Shown here piece by piece: positions 49,157 to 61,266 of a stretch of 64,000 nucleotides of DNA (the stretch's first letter is position 1; each line of letters begins with the position of its first letter). Source of the DNA: Cryptomeria japonica (lineage: Eukaryota > Streptophyta > Pinopsida > Cupressales > Cupressaceae); the NCBI RefSeq assembly GCF_030272615.1, contig NC_081409.1, forward strand, positions 20,154,260 to 20,218,259, written 5' to 3'. Below the pieces are notes generated by a model. It saw only the letters and a list, made by a program, of their open reading frames with translations. It was not told where the DNA came from and did no database searches. A program made the position numbers and the translations under genes.

Positions 49157-50088
49157 TTCTTTGATCATTAAGAAGAGGAAATTAGTTAAAAAAGATAACG
49201 CTGAAATTATTTGTATCGATGATGTTGAGACCGTTGAAGTTGATGTTAAGTAGATTGAAATGATTGTAGAAGAAGAAGTGTAGGAGGAATCCTCTAGTTC
49301 TCCTGATGAAGATCCTTTTGAAGTTGTCAAAGTTTTGAAGGTACTTGAGGAACCTAATAGAATTAAGAAAATTGGAGATGCATGGTTATTGTAACTAGTA
49401 TATGATCAGGACAGGATTGAAGAAGCATTGACTATTGATTTTCTCCAGAATAGTATAGCTCTTGGTTTAATTGAGAATTTTCTCCCAGAAGAACTATTTA
49501 GACAACTGAGTGAGTAGTTAGCCCTTAAATCCTTTGAAAAAGGAAAACTAGATATTAAAAATGAAGTGTAGAGAGAAATGAGTAGAAAGTGTGTTGCCGC
49601 ATAAAAGAAGTTGACTGAATGCATTATGGATATGGAAAAGTGAATGAGTGCAATTGCAAGTACTTACACGTATTGCATTAGGTGGCTTGCTGCCATAGAA
49701 AATCACAAGGCAAAGATTGACTCCCTTGAATTTGAAATTAACAGTTTAGCTAAGTCCTTCAATATTTTTAATGTTAAGGATGGTGCAATGAGAAAGAATA
49801 TTAACTCTGTATAGGTGGAATTATCCTCAGTGCAAAGACATAGATGATTTTCGCAGGAAGTTTCGGATGGTTAAGGAGATTATTTAAACTAGAATGGATC
49901 ATTATAATCATCTCCTGGAAGATGTAGAGAAGGTAGAGTTGAACCTACTGGTCCTGTATGACTTAATTAGTGCCATTGACTTACTTGTCCAGTGTAATTG
50001 TCAATGCACGACATTGGCAACTTCTATTAGTTCTTGGAAATGTTTTCTCCCAGAAATCAAAGACAAATATAAGGAGATTTTTCCGTAA
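49157..50088 (+). pseudogene. Accessory ORF of old element X, second half
   Basis: Continues the frame cut at 7372: basic stretch SLIIKKRKLVKK, then an acidic region (NAEIICIDDVETVEVDV, EEESSSSPDEDPFEVV when read through stops), then IKKIGDAWLL and ENFLPEELFRQLSE.LAL..FEKGKLDIK. The last part resembles D's DEIPIDLYDRLEARRLAIID..DKKIKVEK. A charged, probably coiled-coil tail follows (KLTECIMDMEK, AAIENHKAKIDSLEFEIN) to about 50088. About nine in-frame stops, mostly TAG/TAA in place of CAG/CAA, plus shifts near 49800-49890. Function unknown; clearly the same gene type as in element D. Confidence 0.6.
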
Positions 50089-50359
50089 AGAGGTAAGTGA
50101 TACTTTTTTTTTGGCTAAATATGTGTATAGGTATCTTTTTTATACCCTTTTCCCTTGATGGAAAAGGGGGAGAGAATGAGAGAATGATATATTTAGCAAA
50201 AGGGGATAATAAAATATGAGATGTTTAGCTAAGGGGGAGAGATTGTAGAAGGTGAATTTTTGAGAATTTTGAAGCGTAAGTAGCTGGAAGTAGATTAGTA
50301 CAATAGTGTTTGTTTAGGAGTTTATTTTTTATGTTGCCATCAATGAAAAAGGGAGAGAT
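50089..50359 (+). other. Element X 3' region with repeated polypurine tracts
   Basis: Purine motifs at about 50158-50174 (gatggaaaagggggaga), 50199-50208, 50226-50240 (agctaagggggagaga) and 50344-50359 (tgaaaaagggagagat), the last just before an LTR-like start. Same layout as in E1, E2, E5 and D. Confidence 0.65.
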
Positions 50360-51734
50360 TCTTGGAGTTTTTTCATTGATGAAGGATAGTGTTGTGTTGG
50401 CTACTAGTTGTCATTGATGTTAAGATATTTCTATTGACTTGTTATGTTGTTGCTCTGGCATTTTGGTGATTCTGTCTGTCATGTTTTGCTCCACATCGCT
50501 CTGTAGTTGTAGATATGGTTTTACAGTTTGGATAGTACACATAGATATCAGATGTATATATATTCTAGATTTCACGTGTTTTGGATCTCTAGAAGGTGAG
50601 ATGCTTGGTTTGAAAATACAGTTTGTCAGTTGCTCCATTTCTCCAGAACAAAATAGTTGGTTTTGGCATCCACATTTCTTTAATTAAGTGATTTTGATCT
50701 TTGAAATTTTTGGGACATGATTAAACATTATGGATAATGTGGGTATCATAGTTGGCTTTAATTTTTGTTATATATTTGGCCAATCAATGCAAGTGAAACA
50801 TATGATATATATTGTAATAGCATGTAAGGCATGTATGACCAACTTAAGTAATGAATGCATCCTAGTATGTGCTCTTTCATGTCTATGACCATCACCTTTA
50901 ATTTTACTATGTTTGGTGGCAAATTTATATTTTCTACATGCTTTCTTTTCAAATGTATAAATGCCAACTTAAAGCAATTTCTCTCGATAAGGCATAAGCA
51001 ATTTCTTTAATGTGAGGGAATATACTCCGCTATATGTTACACTTTTTGCACACACCATGAGTTTGGTTTGTACTCTTTGACCACACACCATGATATGTTT
51101 AATGCATGATGAAACACCCATTTTTAGTCACATTTTTAGATTACCTAGAAAACAAAGGATTTATTTTGTAATCTCTATGTTTAGTGCACACTGCAACACC
51201 CATTTTGCAGTCACTTTTAAAAAAAATTATCTAGCAAATGGAGATTTTACTTTGTAATCTTTTGCAAGAGTCAACTAGCATAACATAACTCCTAGAGAGC
51301 ATCCCTTAATAGATCTAGATGTCATTCTTCTTCTCTTATAGCTCCTAGTAAACAACCCTTACTAGACCTATATGCCATATCCTTCTTTGTTCTTTCCTGC
51401 TCCATGTGTATGTGTAACCTATGTCAATCATGTTGCTCCTTTTATCTTGATATTTTAGACCAATAAGATTCTAATCCTTTGGGGGCTTGGTGTTGTCTTA
51501 TCTCTTTAATGCCTTCTTGAAATAATTTTGATGCTATCTTATACTTTATTAGGAGTATGAGCGTAAGGTCATACTATTGCTAAAGTGGGGGCTAAATATA
51601 GTGTCATAAATTGTATACTCATATGATTTACATTCATTTGGGGCTCACTTTGGTGAGTTTCATTTATGCCCCTGATTCATGATAGAATGTGCTCAAGGAA
51701 TTCTTGGAGTTTTGTCATTGATGAAGGAGAATAT
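50360..51734 (+). repeat. Probable 3' LTR of element X, interrupted by E5
   Basis: Starts TCTTGGAG (TG mutated to TC) after the last polypurine tract. No coding potential is seen in 1.4 kb. The first 35-40 bp (attcttggagtttt..tcattgatgaagga) recur at about 51692-51728, just before E5. There may be two LTR starts (a further tandem LTR) or an internal repeat. The end cannot be fixed because E5 starts at 51735 and its right flank is rearranged. Confidence 0.45.
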
Positions 51735-53427
51735 TGTTAATCCTATGAGGATCCAATTAATACTGAGAGGGGGTGAATTAGTATTAATACCAATTGAAAC
51801 TTTAAACCAAAAACAAACATATATCAAATCTAAAATCATTTAACAAATATCTCAACTTCTTTTATCAGATCTAACAACCTCTTAGTCAGAATTGCTAACA
51901 CATTAATCAGATCATTTACCACATCTATCAATTCTTTCACCACTTAAGAAGTCACATAAATTTGATCATTTACCAACTCATTATCCTCATCTATCAGATC
52001 AAACACTTTCTATACCAACTCTTATCAATACCGGTAACCTTTGATAAACCTTTGATAAAACATCATAAACGATGTACTAAAAAATAATGCATGAAATGTA
52101 ACATAAACAAGAACATCACATGAAAAGAATTCCACACATGAACACGACAATTTTTTGACGTGGAAACCCAAATAGGGAAAAACTACGGTGGGAGTTGTCA
52201 CCCACAAATATTTGTACTCTTTTTTAAGTACGCTCTTTTAGGAGCTTAGCCCTATTAGGAGCTTACAATACACCCTGTTAGGAGCAAACCCAGTTAGCAG
52301 TCACCCAGTTAAGGGATTTTCCTAGCAACCCAGTTAGGAGCTTGATGATCTATTCGGATCAACCTTGTGAGAGGATCTAAAATTATTTTGAGAGCTTCCT
52401 TGTTAGGGGACTTAAATGTTTAAGGCCTGTTAGGACCTACTCGGTTAAGGGATTTAACCTGCTGCAACTGTTAGGGAACAATAGTGAAAAAGTGATATGT
52501 TACTTTCACTTCTCACCTTGCTAAATCAGATCCAATTATTCTCAACACTCTGTGACTCTCAAGAAGATCTCACACTTCTCTTGGATGTCTCAATACATGC
52601 TCTTAAGACCACTAACACAATAAACATCAACTGTGTCATCCTAATTAGCCATCTCAACTAGGTTGACCACAACATCATGAATTTACAATACAAATCATAA
52701 GAGATCATCTCGGATCAATATATAGATCATTACATCAAATTACAATGCAATATCAACTGTTGGTTGATCATAACCCATCATGAAAAATCTGATCTGTACC
52801 AAAGTCAAAACCTCAAAACACTCCACTAAGCGTTTCACTGTTTCCCAAGACATTATTCCTTGAATTGCACCAAAACAACAATAAAATCATTCATGTGGGT
52901 TGTGTCATATTACCACCTTCATGTAGACTCTTTGTCGATCACCGTCATAACAAAAATCATTACCGGTTTGATTATTTCTTCACCGGTCTTAAACCCTACT
53001 AAAACCTTAGCAAAACTTCATCAGAAATTTTGAAACATGCCTTCCAATAATCTTCACAAGTTTTGATTTCGGTCAAATACTCCTTTCCATGATACAAGCT
53101 CACATTCCAAACCAAAAATCACCAATCATCACCGATTGTTGGTTGGATTCAACCAAAACTTCTCTGCTTTATCGGTTAAAGTCCACTTTCACAGACTTCA
53201 GTTCTCTCCCGGTAAACCCTGTCTTCTGGTAAACCAAATCACTTAGATGAAAAAAAAACATCAGGAACATCAGTTTTCATCATTTGACATCAGTTACCAT
53301 CAATGACAACATAAATAACTGATAAAGTCATCTAATCATAAAATATCAATCTCTTCATCACAAATAGTCTTATATCCTCTATTGGTGCAGTCATCTCATT
53401 CTACATCAGTTATGCCAAATTCCAACA
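51735..53427 (-). repeat. 3' LTR of E5
   Basis: The LTR is 1693 bp. Minus strand TGTTGGAATTTGGCATAAC to GGATTAACA; contains attcaccccctctcagtatt near the end (plus 51765-51785). The open frame 52025-52207 recurs in the 5' fragment and is LTR sequence. Confidence 0.88.
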
Positions 53428-53860
53428 ATCTCCCCCTTTGGCATTGATGGAAAACACCAATTAAAAAATACAATTAGAGTAACATTATCATCTACAACTT
53501 TCTTTCCGGTATCACATCATCTGACGGGTCTCCTCCTTTTGACTTCTCCCCCTTAACCAATGCTTCTCTCAATCTAATCTTCTGATCTTCAACTTCTCTC
53601 ATATCTAATTTCATTTCTTCTATATCTGATTTATTTTCTTCTCCCCCTTTGACAATAATGCCAAAGGTGTAAATGCATAACTTGTGTTTAATTTTGTTGC
53701 TTCCTCTTCCATCATCTCTGCTAATCAAATTAGAAAAATTATATGAGAGCTTTACATCAGATTTGCTCCCCCAAAGGAGTAGCTTGCACCTTCATCAATC
53801 CTTACTGAAAGATAAACATGAAATCCACAGGATTTCCAACACTCTATTTGTTCCGATGTA
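53428..53860 (-). other. E5 3' untranslated region with polypurine tracts
   Basis: On the minus strand purine motifs lie at about 53428-53441 (next to the LTR), 53546-53558, 53640-53650 and 53766-53776 (all of the gggggag type). The frame 53492-53728 is a low-complexity K/E-rich stretch across them; I do not support it as a gene. Confidence 0.75.
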
Positions 53861-54470
53861 GGGGTCTAACCCCTAGTTTACCTCTAAGAAACTCAAAGGT
53901 AGCCTTCGGTATGGCTTAGTAAAGATATCAGCTAACTGATCTTTACTCTTCATATATTCCATCTTCACCTTTTTTTCTTGAATTCTTTCCCTTAGTAAAT
54001 GACACTTCAATTCAATTTGCTTAGTTCTAGCATTAAGTACAAGATTCTTAGAAATATTTATTGCACTTGTATTATCACAATAGATAGTCACTGGTTCAGA
54101 CATATCTATCTTGAATCCTTCTAGCACATGTCTCATCCATATTGCCTATGTGCAATTCATGGAGGCAACTACATACTCTGCTTCAGTTGTAGATTGAGAA
54201 ACGCATGTTTCTTTCTTGCTCGTCCATGCCAATAATCTTCTACCAAGTAGAAAAGCTCCACTGGTTTTTCTTTTCCAATCATCCACATTACCTGCCCAAT
54301 CAACATCAGGAAAGACATCCAAAGTAAAATCTCCTTTATAGGGATACCATAAGCCATAGTTTGTTGTGCCTTTGAGATACCAAAAAAATTATCTTTGCAG
54401 CCACCATGTGACTCTCCTTAGGCTATTTTTGAAATTTAGCCACTAATCCAACAACATGAGCAATGTCTGG
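53852..54470 (-). pseudogene. pol: E5 RNase H
   Basis: Minus strand. 54169-54357 carries the start (DVDWAGNVDD-like, SKKETCVSQSTTEAEY when read across a shift). 53873-54136 carries YCDNTSAINISKN and KDQLADIFTKP. A frameshift right after TKP moves the end (TFEFLRGKLGV) into another frame ending near 53852. Confidence 0.82.
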
Positions 54471-55330
54471 TCTACTATGAGCAACATAGTGTATCTTGTG
54501 AGTCATAGATTTGTACTCTTTTCACTAACAATAGGGGATTCATCTTGTTTCGACAACTTACAGCCTGTCACCATCAATGTTCCTATCAGTTTGCAATCTT
54601 CCATACCAAAAGTTTTCAACACCTCTTTGATATACTTGGTCTAACAAATAAAAATACCACCATCCAATTGTTAGACCTGTAAGTCAATAATCTAACTTTA
54701 TTTCACCGATTAGAGACATTTCAAATTCCTTTTTCATTATATCAACAAAATCCATACACATATCATCATTTCTACCAAAAATTGTCATCTACAAATACTT
54801 CTGCAATCAGCATTTTGTCTCCACTAGTCTTCAAATAAACGTTGTTGTCCTCAATGGTACGTTGGAATCCAATTTTGATCAAATGTGCATGTAATCTCTC
54901 ATACCAGGCTCTCAATGCCTACTTTACACCATATAGTGTTTTATGCAATTTACACACCATGTCCTCATCATCAGTCAAGGAAAATCCATCTGGTTGTTCA
55001 ATGTATACTTATTCTAGAATTCCATTTAGAAAGGCTGATTTGACATCCATTTGATAAAATTTGAATCCCTTATATGTTGAAAATGCCAACAACATCCTTA
55101 TTCCTTCTAATCTAGCAACCAATGCAAATGTTTCACCATAATCCTCACTTTCTTCTTGAGCATACCCTTTGCAGACTAACCTCGTCTTGTTTCTTACAAT
55201 TCTTCCTTCTTCATCCAATTTATTCCTAAAGACCCATTTTGTTCCAATTACATTCTTATTCTCTGGTCTAGGAACAAGTGATCATGTCTAATTCTTCTCA
55301 ATTTGATCTAATTCTTCATTCATTTCATTC
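54471..55330 (-). pseudogene. pol: E5 reverse transcriptase
   Basis: Minus strand, many stops. Readable: [39 protein letters not shown] and [13 protein letters not shown] (55009-55218); then IEQPDGFSL and the catalytic FVDD near 54785-54800. The copia order is kept. Confidence 0.85.
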
Positions 55331-56430
55331 ACCCAATCATCATCCTTTAGTGCTTCCTTAACTGCCTTGGGTTCTATTGTAGAAATCAAACATGAGCTCT
55401 CTTGGATATTTCTCCTAGTTTGCACACCTGAATTCTTATCACCAATTATCTGCTCTTATTAATGGTTCAATCTGACATATCTAGGTATTTCTTGTGTCGG
55501 TTCTGCATCTTCTCCATCAAGTTCTTCATTTTCTTCCTCACTGTCATCACTTACTGGTTAAGCATCCAATTCTATATTTTCTGGTTCTATATTATTCTTT
55601 GCCTCTGATTCAATGATCACAAGTTTTTCCTCATTATCATCCTTTTTAGGTTCTAATCTTCTTGTGCCTTCAGACTTATCAAATAGATCATCAAGTTTTA
55701 CATTAGCATTTTCAACAATTTTCTTAGTTCTCTTATTGTAACATTTATATGCCTTACTATTAGAAGAGTAACCAAGAAAAAGTCCTTCATCAAATTTTGC
55801 ATCAAGTTTCTCAGTGTAGTTATCTCTCTTAATAAAACATTGACTTCCAAAAAATTTAAAATAACTTACACAAGGAGTTTTTCCATACCATATCTCATAG
55901 GGTGTCTTATTGTTACCTCTCTTCACTAGTACCCAGTTTAAAGTGTATACAATAGTACTGACCGCTTCTCTCCAAAACATTTTGGATACATCACCCTGTA
56001 GTAACATGGTCCTTGCAACTTCAACTATTGTTCTATTCATCCTTTCTGCTATGCCATTATGTTGTGGTGTCCTCGAAGTAGACAATTGTCTCTTGATACC
56101 TTGTTCATCACAATACTTAACAAATTCATTAGATGTGAATTCACCTCCTCAGTCTGATCTTAAACACTTCAGGTTCTTACTGGTTTCATTCTCAACTAGT
56201 GCTTTAAATGATTTAAATTTACTAAATGCTTCTGATTTCTCCTTCAAAAATGTCACCCACATCATTTTAGAATAGTCATCGGTGAAAATCATGAAATACA
56301 TATCACTATAATAACTCTTTGTTCTCATAGGGTCATAGAGATCAGTATGTACTAAATCTAAAATATTCTCCAAAATACAATTATTGCTCTTGGAAGAAAT
56401 AGAGGTCATCTTACCGATTTGACAATCTTT
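55331..56430 (-). pseudogene. pol: E5 integrase
   Basis: Minus strand. 56149-56409: LDLVHTDLYDPMRTKSYYSD with the first Asp, then the second Asp at CLRSD. 55558-56085: STSRTPQHNGIAERMNRTIV with the catalytic Glu present, MFWREAVSTIVYTLN and YEIWYGKTPCVSYFKFFGSQ. An acidic C-terminal linker (KKDDNEEKLVIIESEAKNN) ends at a TAA near 55558; the rest to 55331 is closed in all frames. Confidence 0.87.
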
Positions 56431-57013
56431 TCATATCGCACTATTTGGTTTGACAATTTGGGGCAATCCTCTTACAACACTTGACTTGCTTATCTTAACC
56501 AAATTATCAAAATTAACATGAAAAAATCTTTTATACCATAACCAACTGTCTTCCATTCTTGCAACCAGACAATTATTAATATTACTATTCAAAAGGAATA
56601 AGTTACCTCTAGTTTGCTTCCCAGTAGCAATCAATTCACCATTACCTCCAAGAATTCTACAGGCTCCACTTTTAAACTCAAGCAAATAACCTTTATCATT
56701 GAGTTGACCAAAATTTAAAACATTATGCTTTAGACCATCAACCCAAAACACATCATCAACATTACTCTTCCCATTTAGAGAAATTGAACCTTTACCTTTC
56801 ACCATGCAGGGATAGTTATTTCTGAATCTAACAACACCTCCATCAAACTCATCAAGGGTTATGAACTTACTTTTGTCTCTGGTCATGTTGTGTGAGTAAC
56901 CACTATCTATAATTCATTCATCACTATTCTCCATATGAGATACTAGTGCCTTTTCATCTACCAGTTCCTCCTTCATGGCTACAAACACAATTTCCTCATT
57001 GTCATCTTCATCT
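56431..57013 (-). pseudogene. pol: E5 protease and integrase zinc domain
   Basis: Minus strand. The protease motif reads E*IIDSGYSHNM (about 56890-56925), with a TGA in place of the usual Trp just before it. The frame is open from 56886 to 56431: TRDKSKFITLDEFDGGVVRF, GLKHNVLNFGQLNDKGY, then WLWYKRFFHVNFDNLVKISK. The first zinc-ligand His of the usual WLWHKRFCHVNF is Tyr. Confidence 0.85.
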
Positions 57014-57932
57014 TCAAACTATCACACCTTCATCTACTGTAACATAACAATGTTTCTTGCCCTTTCCTTTTAATCTCCTAAACTTCTCTTTCTTATCAGT
57101 GTTAGGGTAGTTAGCAGCAATATGACCAATTTTACTACAAGAGAAACACTTCAAAGGTAGCTTTCCTTTATACTTACCAGTGCCTCTTGGAAATCTTTTT
57201 GCTAACAGTGCCTCAAGTTCTATCACTTGATCTTCATTGTCTTCATTTCCTCGGTTACTTCCATGACTTGAACTGCACTCATGATTTTGACATATATCTT
57301 TTCCTTTTCTAGCAGATGAACTAGTAACAGAAGCTTTAAAGGCAGATTCAGTAGATTTTGTCACACTATTGTCAAAACTATTTAACTCAAAAGTTGTAAT
57401 CTTACCAATTAATGAATCAACAATTATCTTATCCTTTGAAATAGATCTAAGTTCTTGGATTGCAGATACTCTTATAGCATACTGAGGTTGAAGAGTTCTA
57501 AGCATTTTACTTACTATTGCATCATCGTCCATTTTACATCCAACACTCTTTATGCCACCAACAACTTCTTTGATTCTCTAACCATATTGTGCAATATTTT
57601 CTCCTTCAAGCATTCTCATGTCATTGAACTTTCCTCTCAAGCTTTCCTCTTTGCCTCTTTGAATATGCTCATCTCCTCCATAGATTATATATAACTTTTC
57701 CCAAACCTCACCTATTGTTTCCAATCCTTGAACATCAATATATTTTGAATAGGATAAAGTACTTACAATAGCTTATAGGGTTTGCAAACTATCTTGCTGC
57801 TCTCTGAATTCATCTAGTGTCAAGGGAGTAGTAGTAGGAGCAACATATTTTGTTTCAACTTGCTTCCAATATTGTGCACCAAGACCTTTGATTTAGATCT
57901 TCATTATGTCTTTCCAGATCTTGTAGTTATCA
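57014..57932 (-). pseudogene. gag: E5 gag, start deleted
   Basis: Minus strand. Open at 57014-57532: MLRTLQPQYAIRVSAIQELR, GKITTFELNSFDN, EALLAKRFPRGTGKYKGKLP, zinc knuckle CFSCSKIGHIAANY with Tyr in place of the last Cys, as in E2. Upstream (to 57932) the capsid part is readable across stops (IYGGDEHIQRGKEESLRGKF). The N-terminus is lost at the junction with LTR sequence. Confidence 0.85.
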
Positions 57933-58442
57933 AATATCTCAACTTCTTTTATTAGATCTAACAACCTTTTTATCAGATTTGTAGCACATTAATCAAATCA
58001 TTTACCACGTCTATCAATTCTTTCACCACTTAAGCAGTCATATAAGTTTGATCATTTACCAACTCATTATCCTCATCTATTAGATCAAACACTTTCGATA
58101 CCAAATCTTATCAGTACCAGTAACCTTTGATAAACCTCTGATAAAACATCATAATCAGTGTACTTAGAAATAGTGCATGAAATGTAACATAAACAAGAAC
58201 ATCACATGAAAAGCATTCCATACATGAACACCATAATTTTTTGACGTGGAAACCCAAATAGGGAAAAACCACGATGGGAGTTGACACCCACAAATATTTG
58301 TACTCTTTTGAAGTATGCCCTATTAGGAGCTTACAATACACCTTGTTAGGAGAAGACCCTATTAGGAGTCACCTGGTTAAGGGATTTTCCTAGCAGCCCA
58401 GTTAGGATCTTGATGATCTATTAGGATCAACCTCATGAGAGG
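57933..58442 (-). repeat. Internal fragment of E5 5' LTR
   Basis: Aligns with about 51843-52368 of the 3' LTR (for example gacgtggaaacccaaatagg and the run of ttaggagc phrases). Both LTR ends are missing. Confidence 0.85.
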
Positions 58443-60239
58443 TGTTGGAACCCTAAAATTTGAATTTTTTTAGAGTTATAGATTCATGCCAAAAAGAGGA
58501 TTTCTCAATGCAATTGTATGCACTACCTATGACCAACTCCTGAAAACCTATGAACACGTTAAGAGATCGATTTCCAAGTATGTATATGTATTCAAAACTT
58601 GAATTTTCAGGTACACCCTTCTGAACCAAAATTCATTTCATTTGAGTGTAATTATGTCAAGTTATTGATTTCTTTGCATTTAGTGTACATTCAAACTTTA
58701 CCATGTCAAATTTTAGAGCCTTATGATATTATTTACTATATCATTTTTAAGTAAATTTAAATAAGTCCATTATGTATCATTTTAAATTTTCTTTAAATAG
58801 TGGCATTTGGATATTAACGATTCTCTTTCTTGTAGGATCATTACACTAAGCCAACCATTTCCTTGAAATGAATATGATTTATTCAACCTAATGCAAAATT
58901 TTGGAACCATATGTGTTCATGTCATATGAGAGTCATTTTATTCACATCTTATTTTAATTTTTCCTCCATAAAATTATTTATTTTGATATATTAACTTAGA
59001 TATTGTTATAACATAATCATTTATTTGTGTTATAATATTTCAAATGATTTTTTTATTAATACAAATTTTAATTGGCATTGATGTGTTATATGCAAGTTAC
59101 TATAAAAGTAAATAAAAGTTTATTTTCAAGAGCGTAAAATATGAATGCTTTTACAAAATATATATCAAGTTCTATGGAGAGGGTTTTTTTGTAAATCTTT
59201 TAAATAAAAGGTTTAATATATTGCCAAAAGGAATAAAAGTTTTTTCCAAAAGGTAAATCATTTTTATTATAGAAAACTTTATAAGTAAAAGTGGCATTTG
59301 CACAAAGTGGGGCCCGGTGGGTGAAACCCATCAGGCATCGGGGTAACTAAAAAAGTTTTACCCCTAATTTATTTTTAAAAGGTAAAATTGATTTTAAGAG
59401 GTAATTAATTAACATTTTACCTTTAAATTTAATTTTTCTTGAAAGTAAATAATCTCATGTGTTTTCTATATAATATATTTACATTTTGGGATTTTTTAAA
59501 TAATGTATGAAGTGGAATTTATAGATTTATTTTCTTTAATCGGAATGTCTCATTAGATATTTTGCCCTAGTGGTTGTGTCATGTAAAGTTAATTTCCTTT
59601 TAGGGAAAATTAATTTTATGAAATATTTTTAATGGCATTATATTTCAAGATAACCATATTAAAGGAAAAGTATTGAGTTTATTGCAATATCTCATTATGG
59701 TATTTTGTGTGCAGAAAATTATATTTGTTTCTTGGGCAAACATTAGAGGGAGTGTTTCTTACTCAAAATATTAAACATGATTCTTGATAATTCCTTATTT
59801 CAAGATAATAATCTCTTATTATTCTTAAAAGTATTATTGTAGGGAAATGTTATTATTTCAAAGACTAATGATTATTAGTTTTCCAAAAGTTAAATTTCCT
59901 TACGAAAAGAGGTTATTATAGAAAATTTCTTTTTACTTTGGAAATTATTCAAGTGAAAGTAAATCACTCTTATTGGAATATTTACTCAAGGATATTTCAT
60001 TTACTTTTGTAGCCTTATTATATCATATTTTTAAGAAATATTTTTACTCTAATTATGTGTAAAGATTATATATCTTTTAAGGTAAAGTATTTTTAATTTT
60101 TCCAAAGCAAGTGATTAAGTAATTTTTTTTAGGTTTTGGAAAGTTTTAATTCAAGTGTAATGTATTCCCAAAATGTTATTAATACAATATTATTATTCTT
60201 AGGGAATATTATTCTTTTTGAATTTTTTATTTCGATAAA
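58443..60239. other. Unassigned AT-rich stretch
   Basis: No coding sequence or recognisable element. It begins TGTTGGAACCCTAAAATTTG at about 58444, an LTR-like TG start right at the break in E5, so it may be a piece of another LTR. A small inverted repeat (ggtgggtgaaacccatc) lies at about 59328-59344. Confidence 0.5.
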
Positions 60240-61020
60240 TGAGAGGAGGGGGGGGGGGGGGGTGTGTGAATCATTATCTAACTGGTTTGTTTATTTACTT
60301 GAATTAAAACATGTAAAGCATGTCAATATAGTGTACTGGTAATTCAAAAGTAATGCAGTAAACAAGAAAAATAATAACCACATGAAGAGCACACCATAAC
60401 ACAATAGTTTAATGAGGAAACCTGGTGTGGGAAAAACCTCGGTGGGATTTGTGACCCACAATATTCACTTATTGGCCAATAAGGGAATATTACTGCTACA
60501 ATAGGGGCCTGCACATGTAGGAAGGCCAACTGCTTAGAGCTCACTGCTCAATTACAAAAGGAAGTCACACTGACTTACAAAAATGGATTATAACAATCCA
60601 ATGTCTTGTACTACTTCAAAATAACATCTGTTATGCCAAATCCAGTACCGGTTTTAGCTCTAGTGCATACATAAACCCTTAACCTAAAATTCGCATATTA
60701 GGTCTGCATATTTTTGCCTATCTCCTTCTTACCAAATGTTCTACAATGATCTCATATATATATGAGTCATATTACAACTCGCCAAGTCATCTTACAATGA
60801 TTTTACAATTAATTACAAAATATATTATCAACAAAATTCTTGTCGCCCTAGGTGCCCATATCCTTCCTTTCACTGCTAGTGTTTTGTGTGCCGGTGTAGA
60901 GTTTGTCATTGCCGGTGTCGGTATAATTGTCTTGCCGGTATCATATGATTGCAAGGTTGCCATGAATGACAAAAAATTCAATCACCTACAATTTCTCATT
61001 GGAGTGTGCATTTGCCAACA
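60240..61020 (-). repeat. 3' LTR of element D
   Basis: The LTR is 781 bp. Minus strand TGTTGGCAAATGCACAC to CCTCCTCTCA. A run of 14-16 G on the plus strand (60247-60262) is the expanded form of the gattcaccccc..tctca motif. About 60415-60660 resembles the A/E1 LTR (gcacatg.ag..aggccaactgc, gctcactgctca, agtcacactgact). Confidence 0.75.
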
Positions 61021-61266
61021 ATCTCCCCCTTTGGCATTGATGGCAACACTCATGAGAAAAATCCAAAAAGTATCGTCCAAAACGAATCTGCCAAAATTGT
61101 TTTACCAAAAACTATCTTACCAAAAATTGTGTGCCAAATCATATGTGCTCCCCCTAAGGTGATGGTGTCTTCTGCTAATCATTTTTCTCGTTACCACTAC
61201 TTCCCCTTTGGCATTAATGACAAAGGTTGTCAAAGTGTCAACTGAGTGTGGATTCCAGCTTCATCC
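61021..61266 (-). other. Element D polypurine tracts and 3' untranslated region
   Basis: Minus-strand purine motifs at about 61021-61035 (gccaaagggggagat, touching the LTR), 61149-61160 (ccttagggggagc) and 61199-61213 (gccaaaggggaag). Non-coding. Confidence 0.8.

Larger units (their letters stand above)
51735..58442 (-). mobile_element. Copia element E5, 5' end damaged
   Basis: Minus strand: 5' LTR fragment (58442-57933), gag, protease, integrase, RT, RNase H, polypurine tracts and a complete 3' LTR (53427-51735). The join at 57932/57933 runs from inside gag straight into the middle of the LTR, so the gag start, PBS and LTR end are deleted. The outer part of the 5' LTR is missing too. Proteins resemble E2 more than E1. 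Left flank candidate duplication aatat (51730-51734); the right one is gone. Confidence 0.87.

Noticed and set aside
50439-50967. Short open frames after X's polypurine tract
   Set aside because: Lie in probable LTR sequence; no recognisable product.
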